Source: Alistipes sp. (GTDB lineage: Bacteria > Bacteroidota > Bacteroidia > Bacteroidales > Rikenellaceae). Taken from it: a stretch of DNA of 64,000 nt. Where the stretch lies: assembly GCA_017937125.1 (NCBI GenBank), contig JAGBEH010000012.1:1-64000 (forward strand), in the 5' to 3' direction. Position 1 is the stretch's first letter, and every line of letters begins with the position of its first letter. The notes beneath the pieces were generated by a model that made no database searches, had not been told where the DNA came from, and saw only the letters and a program-made list of their open reading frames with translations. Shown in pieces: positions 25,676-35,061 of the stretch. A program made the position numbers and the translations under genes.

Positions 25676-26611
25676 ATGGTTGATAATAACTCGTCGCTGG
25701 CTGCCGAAATCGAGCAGCTAAAGCGCAGCAGAAATGCCGTCATACTCGCCCATTACTACACTACGCCCGAAGTTCAGGCCGTGGCCGATTTTCTCGGCGA
25801 TTCGCTCGCATTGTCCGTCGAGGCTCGAAAGTCGGACGCAGACATAATACTGTTTGCAGGCGTGCATTTTATGGCCGAAACGGCCAAGGTGCTCTCGCCC
25901 GACAAAAAGGTGCTGATACCCTGCTCCGAAGCGGGCTGCTCGCTCGCCGAATCGTGCGATGCGGCCGATTTCGCAGCCTTCAAGGCACGATATCCCGACC
26001 ATACGGTCGTCTCGTATGTGAATACGTCGGTGGAGGTCAAGGCTTTGACCGATATCTGCTGTACGTCGTCGAACGCGCTGAAGGTCGTGGAGTCGATTCC
26101 TGCCGACAAGCCTGTGATTTTCGCGCCCGACCGTAATTTGGGTTCTTATATACAACGTATTACGGGGCGTGAAAATATGGTGTTGTGGAACGGGGCCTGC
26201 CACGTGCACGAGGAGTTCTCGCTCGAAAAAATTCTCGAACTCAAACGCGAAAATCCCGAAGCCGCCGTCATCGCGCACCCCGAGTGCCGCGAGTATATAG
26301 TCCGTATCGCCGATTTTACAGGCTCCACGGCCGCCATTTTGGATTTTTGCGGGCGGAGCGGTGCCGATACTTTCATAGTGGTCACCGAGGCCGGTATACT
26401 GGCCGAGATGCGTAAACGCTATCCCGATAAAAAATTCATTCCCGCACCTCCGACGGGTTCCTGCGGATGCAACGAGTGCCGTTATATGAAGATGGTGACG
26501 CTCGAAAACATACGCGACTGCCTGCGAGACGAGGCGCCCGAGATAGTCATCGACGAAGTTACGCGCAAAGCGGCCGAGAGATCTATCCTCAATATGATTG
26601 CGGTGAAGTAG
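25676..26611 (+). CDS. nadA: quinolinate synthase
   Basis: NadA is an oxygen-sensitive [4Fe-4S] enzyme that condenses iminoaspartate and dihydroxyacetone phosphate to quinolinate in NAD synthesis. The 311 residues are typical. Visible segments are the substrate site AHYYTTPEVQAVADFLGDS (about residues 25-43), cluster-ligand Cys candidates in PCSEAGCSLAESC (about 82-94) and GSCGCNECRYMK (about 263-274), and the HPEC segment. nadB and nadC are not in the window. It is the first gene to the right of the candidate origin and has no obvious promoter other than the AT-rich DNA before it. Confidence 0.95.
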   Translation: MVDNNSSLAAEIEQLKRSRNAVILAHYYTTPEVQAVADFLGDSLALSVEARKSDADIILFAGVHFMAETAKVLSPDKKVLIPCSEAGCSLAESCDAADFAAFKARYPDHTVVSYVNTSVEVKALTDICCTSSNALKVVESIPADKPVIFAPDRNLGSYIQRITGRENMVLWNGACHVHEEFSLEKILELKRENPEAAVIAHPECREYIVRIADFTGSTAAILDFCGRSGADTFIVVTEAGILAEMRKRYPDKKFIPAPPTGSCGCNECRYMKMVTLENIRDCLRDEAPEIVIDEVTRKAAERSILNMIAVK

Positions 26612-26631
26612 GGCAAGTCGTATTATGCTCC

Positions 26632-26650
26632 TTTTGTTCCGTTTCAAAAG
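26632..26650 (+). repeat. 19-base direct repeat, copy 1
   Basis: TTTTGTTCCGTTTCAAAAG in the gap after nadA is repeated exactly at 27023-27041 inside the next gene. Besides this repeat, the 26612-26892 gap holds the operon promoter and nothing else I recognise. Confidence 0.8.
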
Positions 26651-26829
26651 TAAACGTATAAAAGAAGTCGTTTTTTGAAAAGACCGTTATATTATGCGGT
26701 TTCGATCGAATGCGGCTTCGACGCGAGCGATACGACCGTCGGATGTGCGAACGGGTATTGAAACCGATTTGTCGTAAAGTCTTTTCAGTTATCCGAAATT
26801 TTATCAACTATAAAAAATAACGGCTAAAA

Positions 26830-26861
26830 TTTGTTTTATTAAATTGAAATATATACATTTG
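26830..26861 (+). promoter_or_regulatory. strong Bacteroidota-type promoter of the fimbria-like operon
   Basis: TTTG (26830-26833), exactly 20 bases, then TACATTTG (26854-26861). This is a complete match to the Bacteroidota consensus. Transcription should start near 26868, just before the DUF3575-type gene. Confidence 0.85.
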
Positions 26862-26892
26862 CGAACATTTATGAATTATGCTGACGCCCCAT

Positions 26893-28275
26893 ATGCGTAA
26901 TTTACGAATATTGTTGATAACCGCAATAGTCATTGCGGCTGTTTTCGCTTCGGAGGCCCGAGAAGTCTGCGACGCCTCTCATCATACCGATTCTACTGCC
27001 GTAGTTCGGGACGACACCGTTTTTTTGTTCCGTTTCAAAAGCCGTACAAGTATGTTCTTTATGCATTTCGATGATAATGAACCTACGATTCGTGCTGCCG
27101 CGGAAATGATAGAGCGCAACCGTGAAGCCATCAGGAAAGGCGATATGTATGTGGTCGTGCACGGCTACTGTTCGTCGTTCCTTACCGAATATTCGAATAT
27201 GGCTATGGCTCGCAACCGAAGCAACCAGGTGAAATCGTATTATATTACGAATCACGGGTTGAAGGAGGATAATTACCGCACCAAGAACCATACAGTACCT
27301 TACAACGGCGATAAGGATGTCGTCGCTATGATGCGTCTCGAAGTGGCGTACGGTTCGACCCCCCCCCGAAAAATATCTGAAAATCAATGTTTTGCCGCTG
27401 ACACGACGGTTTCGGTTGCAGAAACTGCAAATACCGTTGGGTCTATGAATCTCGCAAAAGAACAAGCACCTACCGACCTTACCCGTGAAACGGAATCTGC
27501 CGTCGAATCGACGATCGAAATGTCGCCGAAACGAACGGAACCCGTAGAACCTGAAGCGAATATAGTATCGGGCGGCAAAACAGATACGGCGATTGCGGCG
27601 GATTCCGTCGCAATCGTACCCGTCTCTTCCGAGACCGTCGCAAATGCGGAACCGTTGTCCGCCGATAACGGTGCGGCTACGAACCCCTCTTCGGAAACGG
27701 TTGCGCATACTTCGGTTACTTCCGACGATGCGCATGGCGAGAGCGTTTCCCGAGTTTCCCGACAGGAAAACGCTGGCGTATGGCGCGACGGCCGCTGGAA
27801 CCTGAAGACTAATATCCCGTTCTGGGCGCTGGTCGTTCCGAATATAGCCGTAGAGTACAGATTCGCAGACCATTGGTCGGTGGACGTACCTATATATTAT
27901 ATGGCCGGAACCGTTGCGCGCAATTATCGTTTCCGTACGCTTGCGGTGCAGCCGTCGGTGCGCTACTGGCTCAAGCCCGAGATGAACGGCCATTTCTTCG
28001 GCGTACATCTGTCGGCGGGACAGTTCAACATCTCGGTAGACAAGAAAAACCGCTATCAGGATGTGAACGGTATGTACGGTGCGGGTATCGATTACGGCTA
28101 TGCGTTGAAATTCAATGATCGGTGGGGTATGGAGTTCAACATAGGTGCCGGATATATCTATACGAAATACAATACCTACTACAACATCGATAACGGTGCG
28201 CGGTTCGATACCGACCGCAAGAACTATTTCGGTGTCACACGGTTGGGTATTTCGGTAATTTACAGAATCAAATAA
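26893..28275 (+). CDS. DUF3575-type outer-membrane protein with OmpA-like N-terminal part
   Basis: This 460-residue protein starts with signal peptide MRNLRILLITAIVIAAVFASEA. Residues about 40-150 resemble an OmpA-like peptidoglycan-binding unit (FRFKSRTSMF to MARNRSNQVKSYYITNHGL). A hydrophilic Thr/Glu/Ser/Ala-rich linker spans about 155-290. The C-terminal 165 residues form a DUF3575-like beta-barrel (WNLKTNIPFWALVVPNIAVEY to GVTRLGISVIYRIK, each a strand). DUF3575 genes commonly head fimbrial loci in Bacteroides and Porphyromonas. A C9 run falls at the linker start (near residue 156). An in-frame ATG at 26878 is an alternative start, but the signal peptide fits 26893. The next gene begins 10 bases after the stop. 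Confidence 0.85.
   Translation: MRNLRILLITAIVIAAVFASEAREVCDASHHTDSTAVVRDDTVFLFRFKSRTSMFFMHFDDNEPTIRAAAEMIERNREAIRKGDMYVVVHGYCSSFLTEYSNMAMARNRSNQVKSYYITNHGLKEDNYRTKNHTVPYNGDKDVVAMMRLEVAYGSTPPRKISENQCFAADTTVSVAETANTVGSMNLAKEQAPTDLTRETESAVESTIEMSPKRTEPVEPEANIVSGGKTDTAIAADSVAIVPVSSETVANAEPLSADNGAATNPSSETVAHTSVTSDDAHGESVSRVSRQENAGVWRDGRWNLKTNIPFWALVVPNIAVEYRFADHWSVDVPIYYMAGTVARNYRFRTLAVQPSVRYWLKPEMNGHFFGVHLSAGQFNISVDKKNRYQDVNGMYGAGIDYGYALKFNDRWGMEFNIGAGYIYTKYNTYYNIDNGARFDTDRKNYFGVTRLGISVIYRIK
27023..27041 (+). repeat. 19-base direct repeat, copy 2
   Basis: Exact second copy of the sequence at 26632-26650, coding LFRFK in the DUF3575-type gene. The operon promoter and start codon lie between the copies. 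Confidence 0.8.
27359..27367 (+). repeat. C9 homopolymer inside DUF3575-type gene
   Basis: Nine consecutive C encode the ends of Thr-Pro-Pro-Arg near residue 156, at the border of the N-terminal domain and the linker. A one-base slip would remove the whole beta-barrel. The frame is open in this sequence. Confidence 0.9.
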
Positions 28276-28285
28276 CGCACGTGCT

Positions 28286-29266
28286 ATGGGAAGGTTTTTG
28301 AAAGAAATACTGCTTACGGCACTTACCGCTCTCTGCACTGCGGCGTGCGTACACGAATATCCCGAAAACGGAGGCGAGGATCCTACGCGTATCGAGACCA
28401 CAATACGTCTGACTACATGTCCCGAATTTACACACAGCTCGTTCATCGGTTCGCGTAATGAGGCTGAGTACATTTATTTCATCGTCGAAATCTACAAGGA
28501 TGACTACACGGGCAAACCCGTAATCCGCAAGGAGGTAGGTGCCGACCGTAATTTCGATGCTTCGGCAACGCTGGAATTCACCGAGTTCCTCAATGCCGGC
28601 AATTACAAGGTCGTCGCGTGGGCCGTATGTGCCGACGAGGCCGACGGCAGCGGCAAACTGTTCTCTACGGACGATCTGTCGAACATAGGCTATCTCGATG
28701 CCTATCGCGGCAGCGACGACCGCAAGGAGTGCTATGAGGTGCGCTTCGATATGCCTATCTCGTCGAACGACTGGTATTCCAGACAGACATACGACCGCAA
28801 TATGTACTGCCCGATGGGTAGCGTGGAGGTGATAAGTACCGATGTCAATGAGTTTTTCCGCCGTGTGGCGGCGTTGCGCTCGGATGCCACGTGGGAAGAC
28901 TACATAATCAAATGGATGTACGGAATGTATTTCCCCGTGGGTTACAACGTATATACGGGACGTCCAAACAAGGCCGAGACGCAGGTGGGATTCGTCAGCG
29001 ACATAACCCAGCAGAACGAGAACGAAGCATCGCTCGGATTCGACTACATTTTCGTTAATGGCGAGGAGTCGCAGGTGACGCTCACGCTGTTGCTCTACGA
29101 CCGCAAGACGGAGAAACTACTGAACGTATATGCCGATATTCCGGTACATCTGCGACGCGGCAAGACGACGATTATCCGCGGCGAATACCTTACGAACCGC
29201 AAGGATTCCGGAGCGGTTATCGATCCCGATTTCGAGGGCGATATAGATATCGTATTGCCCGATTGA
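28286..29266 (+). CDS. fimbrillin-like (Mfa2/DUF6562-like) lipoprotein, possible anchor subunit
   Basis: This 326-residue lipoprotein has lipobox Cys21 (LCTAAC). A beta-rich N-terminal domain includes NAGNYKVVAWAVCADEADG (about residues 110-128). A second domain has QNENEASLGFDYIFVNGEESQVTL in parts near 245-270, and the closing strand IPVHLRRGKTTIIRGEYLT resembles the IPVQRNYRTNVSGNLLT segment of the three downstream proteins. It is short, and its C-terminus ends with the shared fold rather than with a beta-helix. It could therefore be the base or anchor subunit of the same surface structure. It lies 10 bases after the DUF3575-type gene and 35 bases before the first large paralogue. Confidence 0.7.
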   Translation: MGRFLKEILLTALTALCTAACVHEYPENGGEDPTRIETTIRLTTCPEFTHSSFIGSRNEAEYIYFIVEIYKDDYTGKPVIRKEVGADRNFDASATLEFTEFLNAGNYKVVAWAVCADEADGSGKLFSTDDLSNIGYLDAYRGSDDRKECYEVRFDMPISSNDWYSRQTYDRNMYCPMGSVEVISTDVNEFFRRVAALRSDATWEDYIIKWMYGMYFPVGYNVYTGRPNKAETQVGFVSDITQQNENEASLGFDYIFVNGEESQVTLTLLLYDRKTEKLLNVYADIPVHLRRGKTTIIRGEYLTNRKDSGAVIDPDFEGDIDIVLPD

Positions 29267-29301
29267 CGATTATCCGAATTAATCAAATCAATATCTGACC
29301 A

Positions 29302-32271
29302 ATGAAAAAATTATTCTTATCGATTGTTATTCTTGTTGCAGGAATAACATCTTGCAGCCGAAACGATGTTTTGGATTCTGCTGCCGTTTCAGGCGAAACC
29401 GCTGTGACGATTTCAGCGGCTCTTCCCGCCGAGATGGACGGGACCCGCGCCGCAGGCGACGGCACTCAGGTAAACCGTTGCCAAATGGAGGTTTACCTCG
29501 ACGGACAGCTCTACGGCGAGCGTAAAGTGGCCGTCGTATCGGGCGGCGTAGCACGGTTCGAGATGCGCGTAGTCGCAGGCAAGACCTACGATTTCGTATT
29601 CTGGGCCGACGCTGCCAACGGTTCTGCGGTCGAAGACTTTTCCGACAACCATTACGACACGGGCGACTTCTCGAATGTCGTAATCAAGGATGCGGCCACA
29701 TACAAGGGCAACGACGATACGCGCGACGCGTTCTTCGGCAAGGAGACCGTGGAGATTACCGCTTCGCAGTCCGTGACCGCGAAGCTCTATCGTCCTTTCG
29801 GCCAGCTCAACATCAAGACGCTGGACATTCAGGAGGTCAAGGATGCCAATATCGTATCCCTCGTTCCGTCGCACGTGTCGATAGCTTTCGAGGACGTTCC
29901 TATGGGAATCAACCTCTTGACTGGCGAACTGCTTGAGACTACAGACGCCGTTGCATATACGGACAAGTGCGCCGTTATCGACGAGAACGGTACGTTGTCT
30001 ATGGACTACGTTTTCGCACCTAAGGGAACTGAACAGTATCTGGCCAATTTCACTATGTCGTTCTTCAATGCCGAAGGCGGCGAAGCGGCTGCGGACTATG
30101 AGTTTACGAATATCCCCGTTCAGCGCAACTATCGCACGAACGTGTCGGGTAATCTGCTGACGAAGAAAGCCGATATTACCGTAAATGTCATCCCCGGTTT
30201 CGAAAATGAGATAAGCGTAGGTCCTTGGGACGGGACGGTATCCGCACCCGATATCGACGAAGAGGCAAAGACCGTAGCGGTAAATTCTGCGGCTCAGGCG
30301 GCAGGCTTGGCCGAACTGGTAAACGGCGGCAACAGTCTCGAAGGTTACACCGTTTCGCTCGGCGTGGATTTGGATCTGAACAATATGGAATGGACTCCCG
30401 TAGGTAGCGGAGAACGTTCGGGTGACGTAGTTTCGGGCAATGGTTTCAAGGGAGTGTTCGACGGCCGGGGACATACGGTTTCCAATCTGAAAATATCTTC
30501 CACGCAGGGTGCGGACCATGCAGTCGCCCTCTTCGGAGCGGTGGACGGCGGTACTGTCAAGAACCTCAATATAGATGCCGATATAAATGTTCCGACGAGC
30601 GAGTTGGGCGGTGCGGCCGTGGGTGTTCTTCTGAACGGAGGTACGGTCAGCAACGTCGAGGTGCGCGGTAAGGTATCCGTGAAGAACGGCGGCGGCATCG
30701 TAGGTCGTGTTATAAAGGACGGTACAGTCGTCGATTGCAAGAACTACGCCGCAGTGTCGGGTACGAAAGCCAATATCGGCGGCATAGTCGGTGCTGCCTA
30801 CTATACTGCCGAAGGCAAGACGATGACTATCGAGAATTGCGAGAATCACGGTGCCGTAACGGGTACGAACTATGTCGTGGGCGGTATCGTCGGTCTGTCG
30901 GCTGCCGATGTCAGGAACTGTACCAACGAAGGAGCCGTTACGGGTAACGGCAACAGCATCGGAGGTGTCGTTGCCGAGCAGCAGAACGCCGGAAGCGTGA
31001 TAGGTTGCGTAAACAAGGCCGATGTCGAAAACAAGAATAATACGAATTCGTACGGAACGGGCGGCATCATCGGCTGGATGCGTTACAGCGGTGCCACGAG
31101 CGCCTATCCGTCGAAGAACATCATAGACGTTACGAACAACAAGAACTACGGTTCGATAAAAGGCGGTTCGGGCGTAGGCGGTATCGTCGGTACGGCTTAC
31201 AACTACGGCAACGTGAACGACAACAAGAACTATGCTCCCGCGCTGTCCGGAAGCAACTTCGTCGCCGGCATCGTGGGCAATGCGCAGTTCGCCGAGACGC
31301 CCGCAGGTATGACCGATCCTTATATGCTCAATGTCAAGAACAACTATTCATCGACCCCGATGAACGATATGACAGGCGGTTTGAAAGATCGTTTCGTATA
31401 TATCAACAATGCGGAATATGTTACTTTGGAGGGCAATACCCCTTCCGATGAAGAGTTCGTTCTCGACCAGCTCGCACAGGGCGGCGATGTCAAACTCGAT
31501 GCGGACGTGGATTTTGCCGCTATGGGCGGAACGTTCAATGTCGAGAGAGATACCAATATCGACCTGAACGGCAAGAAGGTCACGCTGTCTTCCGATCAGT
31601 TAGTGGTAAAATCGGGTGTGACGCTGACGATAGACGGCGAGGGTACGATGACGGCTCCCAACATTGTTATCGACAATGATGGCGGTAACGTAATCGTCAA
31701 TGGCGGAACTTTCAAGGCTACCAATGTCAATAGCGGCGCTGTCATATATAGTACCGGCGATGTGACGATTAACGGCGGTACGTTCGACACGAACAGCAGT
31801 CTCGCCATTCAGAGCGTTTACGGCAGGAACGTAACCATCAACGGCGGTACCATTACGTCGCGAGGTGCGGGGGATTACGGCATTCTTATGCACGGCTCCG
31901 GCGTATTGACGATTACGGGCGGCAAGATTACCGGCAACTTCGGCTGCATCCGCACTCACTCCGGTACTACCGTAAACATCTCGGGCGGCGAATTTATCTG
32001 TACGGGCAGATACTATGCGCTTTTCGTCGGAGGTGATTACGGCGGCAATGCGATAGCCAATGTTTCGGGAGGCAAGTTCCGCAGTACGAGTACGAGCAAC
32101 CCCAATGTCTGTATGTATGTGAACAGCGGCAGTACGTTGAATATTACGGGCGGCGAGTTCCAAAACAAGGGATACGACGCCAATACGAGTTCGGAGGTAG
32201 TTCCTGCGGCAGGTTATGTTTTCGCCGACAACGATGACGCGACCTATAAATTCAAGGTGGTAGCCGAGTAA
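29302..32271 (+). CDS. fimbrillin-like surface lipoprotein 1 (GLUG repeats plus beta-helix)
   Basis: This protein has 989 residues and lipobox Cys18 (GITSC). The shared N-terminal module (about 35-300) starts with EMDGTRAAGDGTQVNRC, with a possible trypsin-like processing site after Arg49, and ends at IPVQRNYRTNVSGNLLT. The C-terminal part is unique. About residues 325-690 hold GLUG-type repeats (GGIVG, with CENHGAVTG, CTNEGAVTG and similar units). Residues 720-970 form a right-handed beta-helix-like ladder (VTINGGTF, VTINGGTI, LTITGGKI, VNISGGEF). Such ladders serve as adhesins or glycan-binding stalks. It is the first of three mosaic paralogues in one operon. The alternative view, a plain surface lipoprotein, cannot be excluded. 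Confidence 0.78.
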   Translation: MKKLFLSIVILVAGITSCSRNDVLDSAAVSGETAVTISAALPAEMDGTRAAGDGTQVNRCQMEVYLDGQLYGERKVAVVSGGVARFEMRVVAGKTYDFVFWADAANGSAVEDFSDNHYDTGDFSNVVIKDAATYKGNDDTRDAFFGKETVEITASQSVTAKLYRPFGQLNIKTLDIQEVKDANIVSLVPSHVSIAFEDVPMGINLLTGELLETTDAVAYTDKCAVIDENGTLSMDYVFAPKGTEQYLANFTMSFFNAEGGEAAADYEFTNIPVQRNYRTNVSGNLLTKKADITVNVIPGFENEISVGPWDGTVSAPDIDEEAKTVAVNSAAQAAGLAELVNGGNSLEGYTVSLGVDLDLNNMEWTPVGSGERSGDVVSGNGFKGVFDGRGHTVSNLKISSTQGADHAVALFGAVDGGTVKNLNIDADINVPTSELGGAAVGVLLNGGTVSNVEVRGKVSVKNGGGIVGRVIKDGTVVDCKNYAAVSGTKANIGGIVGAAYYTAEGKTMTIENCENHGAVTGTNYVVGGIVGLSAADVRNCTNEGAVTGNGNSIGGVVAEQQNAGSVIGCVNKADVENKNNTNSYGTGGIIGWMRYSGATSAYPSKNIIDVTNNKNYGSIKGGSGVGGIVGTAYNYGNVNDNKNYAPALSGSNFVAGIVGNAQFAETPAGMTDPYMLNVKNNYSSTPMNDMTGGLKDRFVYINNAEYVTLEGNTPSDEEFVLDQLAQGGDVKLDADVDFAAMGGTFNVERDTNIDLNGKKVTLSSDQLVVKSGVTLTIDGEGTMTAPNIVIDNDGGNVIVNGGTFKATNVNSGAVIYSTGDVTINGGTFDTNSSLAIQSVYGRNVTINGGTITSRGAGDYGILMHGSGVLTITGGKITGNFGCIRTHSGTTVNISGGEFICTGRYYALFVGGDYGGNAIANVSGGKFRSTSTSNPNVCMYVNSGSTLNITGGEFQNKGYDANTSSEVVPAAGYVFADNDDATYKFKVVAE

Positions 32272-32302
32272 TTCAGGAATTTCGAACATTTCGGAAAAAA
32301 TA

Positions 32303-32334
32303 CTTCGGCGGGGACTTCGCCGTTCCTGCCGAAG
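32303..32334 (+). terminator. hairpin between paralogues 1 and 2
   Basis: CTTCGGC (32303-32309) pairs with GCCGAAG (32328-32334). No T run follows, so it may be an attenuator or an RNA-processing element that tunes expression of downstream genes. Confidence 0.4.
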
Positions 32335-32380
32335 CAATATGAATATAATCAAGTGAATTACAAGACCTTCCGTTTTTTGC

Positions 32381-32390
32381 GGGGGGGGGG
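32381..32390 (+). repeat. G10 homopolymer upstream of paralogue 2
   Basis: Ten consecutive G lie 30 bases before the start codon at 32421, right after TTTTTTG (32373-32379). Length change here would alter spacing in the 5' region of the second paralogue without touching its frame. Confidence 0.9.
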
Positions 32391-32420
32391 TAGTGATTCC
32401 GTTAAACACCCCAACCAACT

Positions 32421-34946
32421 ATGAAAAAATTGATTTTAGCGGCGGTTATGATGCTCGGCATCGTTTCGTGCCAGAAAAATGAAAACTTGGATTCGCCGTT
32501 CGGAGGCGAAGCCGCCGTTACCGTCTCCGCGGCTCTTCCCGCCGAGATGGACGGGACCCGTGCCGCAGGCGACGGCACTCAGGTAAACCGTTGCCAAATG
32601 GAGGTTTACCTCGACGGACAGCTCTACGGCGAGCGTAAAGTAGCCGTCGTATCGGGCGGCATAGCACGGTTCGAGATGCGCGTAGTCGCAGGCAAGACCT
32701 ACGACTTCGTGTTCTGGGCCGACGCTGCCAACGGTTCTGCGGTCGAAGACTTTGCCGACAACCATTACGACACGGGCGACTTCTCGAATGTCGTAATCAA
32801 GGATGCGGCCGCATACAAGGGCAACGACGACACGCGCGACGCGTTCTTCGGCAAGGAGACCGTGGAGATTACCGCTTCGCAGCCCGTGACCGCGAAACTG
32901 TACCGTCCTTTCGGCCAGCTCAACATCAAGACGCTGGACATTCAGGAGGTCAAGGATGCCAATATCGCATCTCTCATCCCGTCGCACGTGTCGATAGCTT
33001 TCGAGAACGTTCCTACGGGTATCGATTTGCTGACGGGAAAACTCACGGAAGCGACATCCCCTGTGGCATATTTCGAAAAATCGGCCGTCATCGACGAGAA
33101 CGGTACTCTGTCTATGGACTACGTTTTCGCACCCGACGGCACAGAACAGTATCTGGCGAATTTCACTATGTCGTTCTTCAATGCCGAGGGCGGTGAAGCG
33201 GCTGCCGACTACGGGTTTACGACTATTCCCGTACAGCGCAACTACCGCACCAACGTGTCGGGTAATTTTTTGACCAAGAAGACCGATATCACCGTAGACG
33301 TGATTCCCGATTTCGAGAATGAAGAGATAGATGTTCTTTTGTGGGACGGCTCGGCGACGGTAGAGATTACTCCCGTAGAAAAAGAGGTAGACGGTGCAAT
33401 GCGGTCGGTGTACGTTGTCGATACTCCTGCGCAACTGGCTTGGGTGGGTGAGCAGCTCAACAATAACAACGCCGCCGTGAAATTCATCGAACTGGCTGCC
33501 GATATAGATATGGGCGGCAATGCGTTCGTCATCAAACGTGCTGTCGGCGTGACATTAGACGGCAATAATCATAAAATCAGCAATTACAAGGCGTCTAATG
33601 TTCAGGCGGCAGGTCTTTTTGCAGAGGCGATTTCGAGTAAGTTCCGCAACCTGACCGTGTCCGGAGCCGATGTCAAGGCCGTAAATGACGGCGGCGGCAA
33701 TGCTTATGCCGGTGCGATCATCGGCCGTTCTTACGGCACGATAGTATTCGACAACTGTACGGTTATGAATTCGAAAGTCGAGGGAGTGAACAAGGTCGGC
33801 GGTATGATAGGGTTCGTTGCCGAGAATCATATAGAAGCAGCTGACTGCAAGGTCGTCGGAAGTGTCATCTCTACCGAATACGTAGACGGAGAGTCGGGAC
33901 AGATAGGCGGTTTTGCGGGCTATCTCGGTTCCCAGTACAATTCGACGTGCTCGTTTGCGAACTGCTCGGTAGAGGATTGTGTTATCAATGCCCATATGGG
34001 CGAGCTCGGCACGAAGCGCGCCATAGGTAAGTTTATCGGCTGTATGCAGGCTTCGGCGGCTACGGATATTCTGACGGTAGATAATTGCAGCGTAAATAAT
34101 GTCACGCTCAACCGTTTGAACGATAATGCCAAGGCTTATCTGTCGGTTCACGGCGATATGCTCGGCGGAAAGCGCAACGCGGCAGGCGAGGTTACCATTA
34201 CAGGCTGCGATACGAATATCTACGTCTCCACACCCGAGCAGTTGAGGTATTTCGCTACTCTCGTGAACGGCGGGGACACGAATTTTGCGAACAAGGTTAT
34301 CGCACTCGAAAACGACATCGATCTGTCGGCTGCCGAGTGGACGCCCGTTAATTCGTGGAACGGTATTCTGAACGGTCTGGTACTGGACGGCGCAGGCTAC
34401 ACCGTTTCAGGTATGCACATTAACAATACTGCCACCGCAAGTATTTCCCTGGGCTTCTTCAATAACAATGCAAGCAAGATGACGGTGAAGAACATAACGT
34501 TCGACGATGCACGCATTATCGACAAGACTAATGCTAATCAGCATTACGCAGGCGTGATTATGGGTAAGAACTATTCCGTCGTTACGTTCGAGCAGGTGCA
34601 TGTAACCAATTCCATCGTTATCAACAACTGGCAGTGCGGCGGTTTGTGCGGATACGCCGAGGGCAATGCCCCCGTCTTCAACGGCTGCTCTATCTCCGAC
34701 AGCTTCGTGGGCGGCTATAATGCCACGAGCGGTACGATGTTCGGACTGGGACAGGTGGATGTAGTAGGCAGCGGCTGCTCGGCAACCAATGTCGAACTCT
34801 ATACCGACGGCCTGACGTGGAATTCTACGCAGCAACAGCTCGGGAATTTCTTCGTCGGAAGCCTTTACGGCAAATCTCTCAATGCGGGGGACTATGTCGA
34901 GACTAATGTAACGGTCGTAGCGGAGTATCCCGAAGGGTACAGATAA
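32421..34946 (+). CDS. fimbrillin-like surface lipoprotein 2 (GLUG/beta-helix C-terminus)
   Basis: This protein has 841 residues and lipobox Cys17 (GIVSC). Its N-terminal module (about 33-298) is nearly identical to paralogue 1, including EMDGTRAAGDGTQVNRC (Arg47). The C-terminal part is unrelated at sequence level. It has VDTPAQLAWVGEQLNN (about 332-347), an opening typical of GLUG/beta-helix domains, then repeats such as AGAIIGRSYGTIVFDNCTV and GGMIGFVAENH. A second similar unit starts VSTPEQLRYFATLVNGG (about 602-618). It ends NVTVVAEYPEGYR. The gene follows the G10 tract and a 149-base gap, so its expression may vary independently of the genes ahead. Confidence 0.78.
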   Translation: MKKLILAAVMMLGIVSCQKNENLDSPFGGEAAVTVSAALPAEMDGTRAAGDGTQVNRCQMEVYLDGQLYGERKVAVVSGGIARFEMRVVAGKTYDFVFWADAANGSAVEDFADNHYDTGDFSNVVIKDAAAYKGNDDTRDAFFGKETVEITASQPVTAKLYRPFGQLNIKTLDIQEVKDANIASLIPSHVSIAFENVPTGIDLLTGKLTEATSPVAYFEKSAVIDENGTLSMDYVFAPDGTEQYLANFTMSFFNAEGGEAAADYGFTTIPVQRNYRTNVSGNFLTKKTDITVDVIPDFENEEIDVLLWDGSATVEITPVEKEVDGAMRSVYVVDTPAQLAWVGEQLNNNNAAVKFIELAADIDMGGNAFVIKRAVGVTLDGNNHKISNYKASNVQAAGLFAEAISSKFRNLTVSGADVKAVNDGGGNAYAGAIIGRSYGTIVFDNCTVMNSKVEGVNKVGGMIGFVAENHIEAADCKVVGSVISTEYVDGESGQIGGFAGYLGSQYNSTCSFANCSVEDCVINAHMGELGTKRAIGKFIGCMQASAATDILTVDNCSVNNVTLNRLNDNAKAYLSVHGDMLGGKRNAAGEVTITGCDTNIYVSTPEQLRYFATLVNGGDTNFANKVIALENDIDLSAAEWTPVNSWNGILNGLVLDGAGYTVSGMHINNTATASISLGFFNNNASKMTVKNITFDDARIIDKTNANQHYAGVIMGKNYSVVTFEQVHVTNSIVINNWQCGGLCGYAEGNAPVFNGCSISDSFVGGYNATSGTMFGLGQVDVVGSGCSATNVELYTDGLTWNSTQQQLGNFFVGSLYGKSLNAGDYVETNVTVVAEYPEGYR

Positions 34947-34958
34947 CGGACTGTGACG

Positions 34959-34982
34959 GCGCGGAGCTGCAAAGTTCCGCGC
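34959..34982 (+). terminator. hairpin between paralogues 2 and 3
   Basis: GCGCGGA (34959-34965) pairs with TCCGCGC (34976-34982), 12 bases after the stop of paralogue 2. It lacks a T run, so read-through into paralogue 3 is expected. Confidence 0.45.
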
Positions 34983-35061
34983 TTCATATCGAAAAACATA
35001 ACAGTCTGATTACACTGATTCCCGTTTTCGAAATAGAGTAATTCTTAAAAAACATACATTT

